DNA of 5,856 nucleotides from Flavobacteriales bacterium UBA4011 (GTDB taxonomy: Bacteria; Bacteroidota; Bacteroidia; Flavobacteriales_D; Crocinitomicaceae), in the NCBI GenBank assembly GCA_002384725.1, contig DGBF01000203.1, positions 449 through 6,304 of the forward strand. The letters are read 5' to 3'. The number at the start of each line of letters is the position of its first letter. The stretch's first letter is position 1. The notes beneath the pieces were generated by a model. That model searched no databases and was not told the DNA's origin. It saw only the letters and a list, made by a program, of their open reading frames with translations. This document shows positions 1-5,856 of the stretch, piece by piece. Made by a program: the position numbers and the translations under genes.

Positions 1-1103
1 TTTTGCACACTCCCGGACATACTATGGAGAGCACATGTTATTTGCTTTTAGATGAAGAAGGCACCCCGACAACTTTGTTTTCTGGAGATACACTTTTTCT
101 TGGAGATGTTGGTCGTCCTGATTTGGCGCAAAAAGCGGCGAGTATGACCCAAGAAGATTTGGCAGGAATATTATTCGAAAGCTTGCGCACGAAAATCATG
201 ACATTGCCAAATGACGTAGTCGTTTATCCGGGTCATGGTGCTGGTTCAGCCTGTGGAAAAAACATGAGCTCAGAAACCGTTGGTTCCATTGGTCACGAAA
301 AAGCGACAAATTACGCCTTACGAGCTGATATGACGAAAGCCGAGTTTGTTAAAGAAGTCACGGACGGATTAGCTCCTCCTCCAGCCTATTTTCCATTGAA
401 TGTTCAAATGAACAAAGAAGGTTATTCTAACATTGATGATGTATTGAGTAAAGGAAAGAGAGCACTGTCAGCCGATGATTTTGAATCGCAAATGAAAGAT
501 TCGGGTGTTGTAGTTTTAGATGTTCGTCATCAGGATGAATGGTGTAAATCACATATTCCAGATAGCCTTTTCATTGGTTTGAATGGACAATTTGCTCCAT
601 GGGTTGGTTCGGTTATTAAAGATACGGCAACTCCCATTTTGTTAGTAGTAGAAGAAAATCAAGTTGAGGAAGCAATTACTCGTTTAGCAAGAGTCGGTTT
701 CGACAATGTGCAGGGGCATTTGAAAAACGGAATAGAATCTTGGGCAACTGCGGGTAAGAATTTGGCGGATTTAGAGTCTATTTCTGCAGCGGATCTTGAA
801 TCTAAAATAACAAACGAAAAGGCCATCATTTTTGATGTTCGAAATGATGGTGAATACGAAGCGGAACATTTAGGATGTGCACGATTCACTCCCTTGGATG
901 ATTTAGACAAATATCTAGATGAATACCCTGAAAACGATGAATTTTACGTGCATTGTGCTGGTGGTTATCGATCTGTGATTGCCTTGTCTATTCTAAAAGC
1001 AAATGGTTTTCACACAGGAATCAATGTTCTTGGTGGATTTGGAGCTATCAGAGAGACAGGATTGAAAACGACAGAATTTGTTTGTCCATCCACTAAAGCT
1101 TAA
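1..1103 (+). CDS. CstB-like persulfide dioxygenase: MBL fold plus two rhodanese domains (5' partial)
   Basis: This is the C-terminal 366 residues of a metallo-beta-lactamase-fold protein with two rhodanese domains. The frame is open at the left edge, so the true start and the HxHxDH metal motif lie outside the window; the TTG at base 3 is not a credible start. Seen, counting that codon as 1: HTPGHT (metal His6), SGDTLFLGDVGRPDL (Asp29) and YPGHGAGSACGK (His78), all typical of ETHE1/CstB-type persulfide dioxygenases. A first rhodanese-like domain (about 153-253) has no Cys in its active-loop position (around 213-224). A second (about 258-355) carries HCAGGYRS with the candidate catalytic Cys318. 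Staphylococcal CstB has the same order, including a degenerate middle rhodanese. Family role: oxidation of glutathione, CoA or bacillithiol persulfides to thiol plus sulfite/thiosulfate during sulfide detoxification, in the cytoplasm. No signal peptide can be judged. The exact substrate is inferred. Confidence 0.92.
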   Translation, partial: LHTPGHTMESTCYLLLDEEGTPTTLFSGDTLFLGDVGRPDLAQKAASMTQEDLAGILFESLRTKIMTLPNDVVVYPGHGAGSACGKNMSSETVGSIGHEKATNYALRADMTKAEFVKEVTDGLAPPPAYFPLNVQMNKEGYSNIDDVLSKGKRALSADDFESQMKDSGVVVLDVRHQDEWCKSHIPDSLFIGLNGQFAPWVGSVIKDTATPILLVVEENQVEEAITRLARVGFDNVQGHLKNGIESWATAGKNLADLESISAADLESKITNEKAIIFDVRNDGEYEAEHLGCARFTPLDDLDKYLDEYPENDEFYVHCAGGYRSVIALSILKANGFHTGINVLGGFGAIRETGLKTTEFVCPSTKA

Positions 1104-1109
1104 TCAAGT

Positions 1110-2252
1110 TTGAAAGAAGATCAGAATTCTTCCTCTAAACAGCTTCATATCTTGTTGCTTACCTCGTGGTTTCCTAATGAGAAAGAACCCTATTTAGGAA
1201 ATTTCATTGAACAATTTGCCCTTGCTTTATCGAAAAGACACCAAGTGACTTTGCTGTATAATGATTTTTCAACCGCAAAGAAGTACGGAATGGTGGATTA
1301 TCATTACAATGAGAATTTAACTGTTTGCAGAGCCTTTATTCCAGCACGAAAAGGGATTTTCTACAAATATGTCGCTCATAAAATGGGTGTAGATTGGGTG
1401 AAGAAACACTTCCCGCGAGTTGATTTGATTCATGCCTGCGTTGCAGCGAGAGATAGTTGGCATTTTCTTCGTGCGCAAAAAGAACTTTCACGACCGATGA
1501 TTTACACGGAACACGGTTCGTACATGCTTGAAAAACAATTCAGTAAGCTATCGTATTTCAAAAAGAAACGAATAAAAAAACTACTTGAAATGTCCTATGA
1601 GCGGACTGCTGTTTCGGAGAGATTGGCGGAGAGTATGGAGAAATTAACCAATCGTAATGTTTCAGTAATCGGGAATTTCGTTCCCACTGACTGGTTTCAG
1701 CAAGGCGTAATATCTACCCCAGACGACACTTATAATTTCTTACACATTTCCACTTTGGACGATAACAAAAATTTTCAAGGAATTCTTGACGCTTGTTTGA
1801 TTTTAAAGGAGAAAGGAATATTGAATTGGCATTTTACGGTGGTTTCAGAGGAAAATTTCGTTCAGTTTAATTCGTGGTGTGTTAATAATGATTTATCGAA
1901 TCAATTCACTTTTGAAAGTCATGTCCCATATGATAAATTGCCAGAAAAGTACTTGGTAAACGATTGTTTCGTTTTGAATTCACATGCTGAAACTTTTTCT
2001 ATTGTCAATGCAGAGGCGCTTTGTTTTGGATTGCATTTAATCACAACACCTGTTGGGTTTTTATCGAACGACAAGTCGAAGTATATTGATAAAACCACCA
2101 TTAATTCTCCAGATGATTTAGCGCTTAAAATGGAGTTAGCGATTAAGGAGAAAAAGTATTCGGGTATAAAAGGGCGTGTATTTGCGGAGCAGTTTAAAGA
2201 AGATACGATATTGGATCAGTACGAGAAACTGTACCGTAAGGTATTGGGGTGA
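1110..2252 (+). CDS. Glycosyltransferase family 4 (GT-B fold), acceptor unknown
   Basis: A complete 380-residue protein, the usual length for GT4 enzymes, with two Rossmann-like lobes. N-terminal lobe: LLLTSWFPNEKEPYLGNF (about 15-32), the opening of many surface-polysaccharide GT4 proteins, and YTEHG (132-136). C-terminal lobe: VIGNFVP (186-192), HISTLDDNKN (212-221) in the place of the nucleotide-binding 'GRL..KG' loop, and ETFSIVNAE (Glu294 and Glu302), which matches the EX7E signature. The Arg normally found in the R..K pair is not evident. The start is TTG at 1110: the previous in-frame codons are the stop of the upstream gene and two sense codons, and the first in-frame ATG is residue 61, which would remove the first beta strand. 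No convincing Shine-Dalgarno is visible, as is common in Bacteroidota. It lies 6 nt after the persulfide dioxygenase gene and is probably cotranscribed. No membrane segment is apparent. Sugar donor and acceptor cannot be read from sequence; it lacks the glycine-rich start of BshA. Confidence 0.88.
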   Translation: MKEDQNSSSKQLHILLLTSWFPNEKEPYLGNFIEQFALALSKRHQVTLLYNDFSTAKKYGMVDYHYNENLTVCRAFIPARKGIFYKYVAHKMGVDWVKKHFPRVDLIHACVAARDSWHFLRAQKELSRPMIYTEHGSYMLEKQFSKLSYFKKKRIKKLLEMSYERTAVSERLAESMEKLTNRNVSVIGNFVPTDWFQQGVISTPDDTYNFLHISTLDDNKNFQGILDACLILKEKGILNWHFTVVSEENFVQFNSWCVNNDLSNQFTFESHVPYDKLPEKYLVNDCFVLNSHAETFSIVNAEALCFGLHLITTPVGFLSNDKSKYIDKTTINSPDDLALKMELAIKEKKYSGIKGRVFAEQFKEDTILDQYEKLYRKVLG

Positions 2253-2347
2253 GAACGCTGATTTACAAAGATTTTTTTATTTGACTTAAACACACAATAG
2301 CTGTGGAATCCTTTTAATCTGTGTCATCTGCGTCCTGCTGACACTAT
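2253..2347. repeat. Imperfect inverted repeat with 9-bp sub-repeats filling a convergent gap
   Basis: This 95-nt gap separates the stop codons of two converging genes. The left arm (2253-2273) and right arm (2316-2335) are reverse complements at about 16 of 20 positions with a one-base gap, separated by 42 nt. The right side also reads as consecutive 9-nt units: 2299-2307, 2308-2316, 2317-2325 (ATCTGTGTC) and 2326-2334 (ATCTGCGTC); the last two match at 8 of 9 bases and the first two are looser. A run of seven T lies at 2272-2278, beside the left arm. From memory, similar 'AATCTGTGTCATCTGCGT' intergenic sequences recur in Bacteroidota genomes, so a dispersed non-coding repeat is likely. A role as a bidirectional terminator, through a long imperfect hairpin in either transcript, is inferred. 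No transposase or coding frame is present. Confidence 0.7.
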
Positions 2348-3070
2348 TTACTTTAAATCAAAAAAGTTGTCCACACCAATCGTGCGCTCGACTTGAAAAC
2401 CTTCAGCGTACTTCACGCCTATTGATCGACCATATTGAAGCATTCTTCCTTTGATGAAATCTAAAAAATCTTCTCCCGAAATTGGAGTTTGAGGCTCTTT
2501 AGAATTGGGGTTATGGAATTGGGTTTTATATGCCATGATCGCCTCAAATTTTTTGTCCACAAAATCGGTGACATCAATCGCGAAATCAGGTTCTAAGTAA
2601 TGATCCTGGATGTAGTGGTACACAAAATCTGGACGAAACGCTAACTGTTCGGCTCCCTCCCATTTTGTATTCACTTTTCGCAGGCCAGAAAGAAAACAGG
2701 CTTCAGAAACCAATTGGGAACCACGGCCATGATCTGGATGGCGATCAGAAATTGCATTGGCCAAAACAATTTTAGGCTGAAAACGTCTTATCTGCTCGAT
2801 AATCAATCTTTTATTCACTTCGTTAATTTCAAAGAAACCGTCTGCCATTTTAAGATTGACGCGTTGAGATATCCCCATAATATGATCGGCATCAAAGGCT
2901 TCAGCATAACGTGTTTCAATTGTTCCTCGCGAGCCTAATTCTCCTTGTGTCAAATCAACTATAACGACCTTTTTTCCTTCAGCAATGTGCTTCATGAGTG
3001 TTCCACTCGCCGACAATTCTAAATCGTCAGGATGAGCGGCAAAGGCGAGAATATCAACGTTCGTGTACAT
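2348..3070 (-). CDS. bshB1: BshB1: bacillithiol biosynthesis N-acetyl-glucosaminyl-malate deacetylase
   Basis: A complete 240-residue PIG-L/LmbE-family zinc deacetylase of normal length. It removes the acetyl group from GlcNAc-malate (the BshA product) to give GlcN-malate, to which BshC adds cysteine to make bacillithiol, in the cytoplasm. Seen: AAHPDDLEL near the N-terminus, giving the expected zinc ligands His13 and Asp16 and catalytic base Asp15; DLTQGELGSRGT (39-50), characteristic of the BshB1 branch; and SDRHPDHGRG (108-117), with His114 as the third expected ligand. Ligand roles are transferred from characterised family members such as the B. cereus enzymes. The ATG (3068-3070) is preceded by AT-rich sequence and no strong Shine-Dalgarno. 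It begins one base after the stop of ccsBA, so translation coupling and a shared transcript are likely. A different LmbE-type deacetylase is possible but less likely given the GELGSRGT segment. bshA and bshC are not in the window. Confidence 0.93.
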   Translation of the reverse strand: MYTNVDILAFAAHPDDLELSASGTLMKHIAEGKKVVIVDLTQGELGSRGTIETRYAEAFDADHIMGISQRVNLKMADGFFEINEVNKRLIIEQIRRFQPKIVLANAISDRHPDHGRGSQLVSEACFLSGLRKVNTKWEGAEQLAFRPDFVYHYIQDHYLEPDFAIDVTDFVDKKFEAIMAYKTQFHNPNSKEPQTPISGEDFLDFIKGRMLQYGRSIGVKYAEGFQVERTIGVDNFFDLK

Positions 3071-3071
3071 A

Positions 3072-5856
3072 TTATTTTAGATCTGCTTTGGACGATGCTT
3101 CGTATTTACGATTTCGAATTGCTGCAACTAAAGTAAACAAGATAAAGAAAATCACGGAAATAATAATTCCTGGAGGGAAAGTTCCTAATCCGTCACCTTG
3201 GGCATAACTGTGCAGACCCACTAAGTAAAAGTTCACGCCGAAAAAAGTAAATAAGATCGCTGTGAATCCCCAGAAGGTCGCCACATTGAATGAAAATTTT
3301 CCGCTGAGACCTGGTATGAATCGGAAGTGCAAAATAATCGCATAAACCAAAACCGAAACCAAGGCCCAAGTTTCTTTTGGATCCCATCCCCAGTATCTTC
3401 CCCACGACTCATTCGCCCAAACTCCGCCCAGGAATGTACCGATGGTCAACATGAATAATCCAACAGTAACAATGATCTCAGAAATATAAGTCAAAGAAGT
3501 AATCGTATTCGTCAAGCGTTTACCAATTTTCTCATTACGCAATATGTAAAGTACCAGATTCATAAAGCCGATAATCCAACCAAGGGCTAAGAATGCGTAG
3601 CTTCCTGTAATTATTGCAACGTGGATTTTCAACCAATACGATTTCAAAACAGGCTGCAGTGGCGTAATTTCAGGATCTAGGAAACTCATTGTAGAAACGA
3701 ACATCATTAAGAATGCCAAGAACATTGCTCCTGCTAAAACTACCGGATACTTTCTTGAAAAAACCCAACCGATAACTACTGCTACCAACGAAACAAAAAT
3801 TAATACTTCATATGCATTACTCCAAGGAGCATGTCCTGTAATGTACCATCGCATTCCCAAACCAGCTGCATGATACAGGACCACAGGAATAACCAACCAT
3901 CTAATTGCCGTATTTACTTTCTTTAAAATAGACAATTTCTTTTTGTCTTTCTGTCCAACTTCTTCTATGAAAAACAAGATCAAACCAATGAAGGCAAGAG
4001 TCAAATAAAGATACGATGCATTTGGAAAAACATTCATCTTATTGGAACGCACCTCCATATTGATGTGGTTTTCAGAAGGAATGACCTCTTTTCCTATCTT
4101 CCTTTGGTAGGTTATTAATCGATTCAAAATTTTATCCGATTCACTAAAGTTTTTGTCTCTTGCGCCAAGAGCTATCGAGTTAAAATAGAGTTGTCCCAAT
4201 TCAGAACCTTGTTGCGATTTATCTGATAAATCTGGACTCAATGGATTGTACCAACTGTTATTCGCATCGCCTACAGCAGGAATAATTTTCATGTATTCCC
4301 ACATGAATATTTGATTCAATACTTGAATCTTCTCTACTGCTTTGATCAATTTCTTATCAAACTCGTTTCGTTGTGACTCCGGTTTACGAAAGGCAGAATT
4401 GTATTCTTTCGCCCACTTCAACTGCATGTCGTCCGAGAAGAAATCGTTGAAAGCACAATAGTTTCCCGGAAGCTTTAATCTTTCGACTAAATTATTGGAA
4501 ACGTAAATTACATCTTGAGACATCCAGTATTCTGGATACATGTGCATAGAAACAACCGTTTGAACAGCATTTTTACCGTCAAATTCACTTTTTCTTGAAA
4601 TTTTGCGCAACAATTCGTCAGACAAAGTATGCATTGGAATTATTCTCCCTTTAAAGTCCTGAACGGCAAGTTTGGCTAATTTGTCTGAATGTTCTTCCGA
4701 CATAAACTCGCCTTGAATCATTTTTCGCTTTCCAATGACTTGCGGTTCATCTGCTTCATGATTGTGCGTTGTATCGCCTGGTTCGTGAACATGTTCCTGC
4801 CCAAATGAATTGAAAGACAACAATAATAATATCGCAAGAAGTTCTTTTCTTGCACGCAGACCTCTTAACTTATTCAATATATCTCTGAATCTACCAACCG
4901 GTGCGAACAGTGACAATATCATTCCAATTGACATCAATAAGTATCCTAAATAAGTAACGTTGGTTCCAAGCGCATCGTGATTCACACTCAAATGTGTTTC
5001 CTTTTCATCTTGTGAATAACCAGATTGAAAAAAACGATATCCTCCGTAATCCATGACATTATTCATGAAAACGCGTTTATTTCTATTTACGCCATTTTTA
5101 GGGTCAACAATTGTCAATTCACTAGCAAAAGAACTTGGTGAATTACTTCCAGGATAACGGTCTAATTGAAAATCTCTACATGCAATTGAAAACGGAATTT
5201 GAATACGCGTAGAGCCATATTCCATTTCATACGTCAATCCGTTAAATTCGAAAACGTGATGTACAGGTAATTTGCCCATTCCGCCTTCCAGGGTGTAGTT
5301 CATTGATTTCTCACCATCGTTAACTTCAATCGTTAGGTAATCCATTCCGTCGGTTTTGGTCTTGCCAGGAAGCAACATTTTCTTCGCATTATTTACCAAT
5401 CCTTTGAAAACAAATTGCTTACCATCCACTTGGTAAAGAGTTGCCGTTTGAAAAATAACTTCTTTGTCCTTCGCTATTTGCGTATATGCAGAATCTGGAA
5501 CATCCCCACCTGACTGACGAGCAGCGCGCATTTGACTCATGGAAAGGCTCGTCATGTCATATGCCGACTTCATATAAGCAACTCCACTTTTGGAATAAAC
5601 TTGAATTCCAGGCATAGCATCTTTCTTATTATACGATAATGCCACCTCGCCTATTTTCATGAAATCATTTTCTCCGATAAAATTAGATGACATTCCGTCC
5701 GTTACTATTTCGAGGACGCTTCCTTTGATGGAATCATTTTTCACAAGAGAGTCTACATGATTCTTTTGGAAATCGACAAATGAAATAGAAATCGGCGTGG
5801 TGTGCTTCGGGAATTCAACATCAAAATCGAAATGTTTGTGCCAAATTTCAGATTGA
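3072..5856 (-). CDS. ccsBA: CcsBA: fused ResB-CcsA cytochrome c heme lyase (5' partial)
   Basis: System II cytochrome c synthase: it exports heme and attaches it to CXXCH cysteines outside the inner membrane. The frame is open from the right edge; 927 residues are visible, counted from the codon at 5855. A GTG at 5744 is not a credible start, because the frame stays open to the edge and the N-terminal ResB membrane segments are missing. Order: ResB extracytoplasmic domain, with DFQLDRYPGS (228-237) and GYRFFQSGYS (272-281), ending in a membrane helix (about 301-319); basic loop (322-337); hydrophobic signal-like segment (about 338-352); His-rich linker (355-366); periplasmic domain of about 240 residues containing GRIIPMHTLSDELLRKIS; then a CcsA domain with about nine predicted helices. 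The tryptophan-rich heme motif WGRYWGWDPKETW is at 818-830. Expected heme histidines are His745 (WLKIHVAI), His843 (IILHFRF) and His882 (GLHSYAQG); TM-His1 would be in the missing part. bshB1 follows after 1 nt. Confidence 0.94.
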   Translation of the reverse strand, partial: QSEIWHKHFDFDVEFPKHTTPISISFVDFQKNHVDSLVKNDSIKGSVLEIVTDGMSSNFIGENDFMKIGEVALSYNKKDAMPGIQVYSKSGVAYMKSAYDMTSLSMSQMRAARQSGGDVPDSAYTQIAKDKEVIFQTATLYQVDGKQFVFKGLVNNAKKMLLPGKTKTDGMDYLTIEVNDGEKSMNYTLEGGMGKLPVHHVFEFNGLTYEMEYGSTRIQIPFSIACRDFQLDRYPGSNSPSSFASELTIVDPKNGVNRNKRVFMNNVMDYGGYRFFQSGYSQDEKETHLSVNHDALGTNVTYLGYLLMSIGMILSLFAPVGRFRDILNKLRGLRARKELLAILLLLSFNSFGQEHVHEPGDTTHNHEADEPQVIGKRKMIQGEFMSEEHSDKLAKLAVQDFKGRIIPMHTLSDELLRKISRKSEFDGKNAVQTVVSMHMYPEYWMSQDVIYVSNNLVERLKLPGNYCAFNDFFSDDMQLKWAKEYNSAFRKPESQRNEFDKKLIKAVEKIQVLNQIFMWEYMKIIPAVGDANNSWYNPLSPDLSDKSQQGSELGQLYFNSIALGARDKNFSESDKILNRLITYQRKIGKEVIPSENHINMEVRSNKMNVFPNASYLYLTLAFIGLILFFIEEVGQKDKKKLSILKKVNTAIRWLVIPVVLYHAAGLGMRWYITGHAPWSNAYEVLIFVSLVAVVIGWVFSRKYPVVLAGAMFLAFLMMFVSTMSFLDPEITPLQPVLKSYWLKIHVAIITGSYAFLALGWIIGFMNLVLYILRNEKIGKRLTNTITSLTYISEIIVTVGLFMLTIGTFLGGVWANESWGRYWGWDPKETWALVSVLVYAIILHFRFIPGLSGKFSFNVATFWGFTAILFTFFGVNFYLVGLHSYAQGDGLGTFPPGIIISVIFFILFTLVAAIRNRKYEASSKADLK

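Noticed and set aside
659..910. Open frame on the minus strand inside the dioxygenase gene
   Set aside because: It is low-complexity and Ser/Lys-rich, matches no family I know, and lies wholly antisense to a well-supported rhodanese domain.
1095..1112. Bacteroidota-type -7 promoter element (TAnnTTTG) before the glycosyltransferase
   Set aside because: The sequence ending in GTTTG lacks the TA at the required position and has no -33 TTTG partner outside the upstream coding sequence, so cotranscription is simpler.
1919..2101. Open frame on the minus strand inside the glycosyltransferase
   Set aside because: It is antisense to the EX7E region of the GT4 protein and has no family similarity that I can see.
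1110..2252. Glycosyltransferase as BshA, completing a bacillithiol cluster with bshB1
   Set aside because: BshA proteins start with a glycine-rich 'CYPT.GGSG' loop; this protein has TSWFPNEKEPYLGNF instead and is on the opposite strand from bshB1.
2299..2334. Possible CRISPR or minisatellite array
   Set aside because: The units are only 9 nt, adjacent without spacers, and only two are close copies. This does not fit a CRISPR array and is better described as part of the inverted repeat.
2714..2938. Open frame on the plus strand inside bshB1
   Set aside because: It is antisense to conserved bshB1 motifs, has no recognisable domain, and is a product of codon composition.
2998..3405. Short open frames on both strands around the bshB1/ccsBA junction and the CcsA C-terminus
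   Set aside because: They overlap strongly supported coding sequence, including the tryptophan-rich heme motif, and show no independent family features.

Overview
The window is AT-rich and densely coded, and it looks like a chromosomal segment of a Bacteroidota bacterium, probably of the Flavobacteriales. The evidence is a fused ResB/CcsA cytochrome c assembly protein, a BshB1-type bacillithiol deacetylase, a sulfur-handling metallo-beta-lactamase/rhodanese protein, poor Shine-Dalgarno signals and AT-rich third codon positions. Placement below class is a guess. I see no rRNA, tRNA, CRISPR array, insertion sequence or phage gene.

Left half, plus strand: a 5'-truncated persulfide dioxygenase/rhodanese protein of CstB-like architecture (1-1103) is followed after 6 nt, in the same reading frame, by a family 4 glycosyltransferase with a TTG start (1110-2252). 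Right half, minus strand: a very long ResB-CcsA (CcsBA) cytochrome c synthase, whose open frame runs off the right edge (3072-5856), is followed after a single base by bshB1 (2348-3070). The two blocks converge on a 95-nt gap (2253-2347). That gap is filled by an imperfect inverted repeat with 9-bp periodic sub-units, which looks like a dispersed intergenic repeat and possibly a bidirectional terminator.

Three of the four genes touch thiol, sulfur or heme redox chemistry. BshB1 makes the thiol precursor GlcN-malate. Persulfide dioxygenases of the CstB type oxidise low-molecular-weight thiol persulfides, and bacillithiol persulfide is a known substrate of the Staphylococcus enzyme. CcsBA moves heme across the membrane and attaches it to the reduced CXXCH cysteines of c-type cytochromes. 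A functional link is an inference from proximity; the genes lie in two opposing transcription units. The glycosyltransferase does not obviously belong to this theme and is not BshA.

Nothing here is an evidently new system. The points most worth a second look are the convergent intergenic repeat, the internal signal-peptide-like segment and His-rich linker inside the CcsBA fusion, and the ccsBA-bshB1 coupling.
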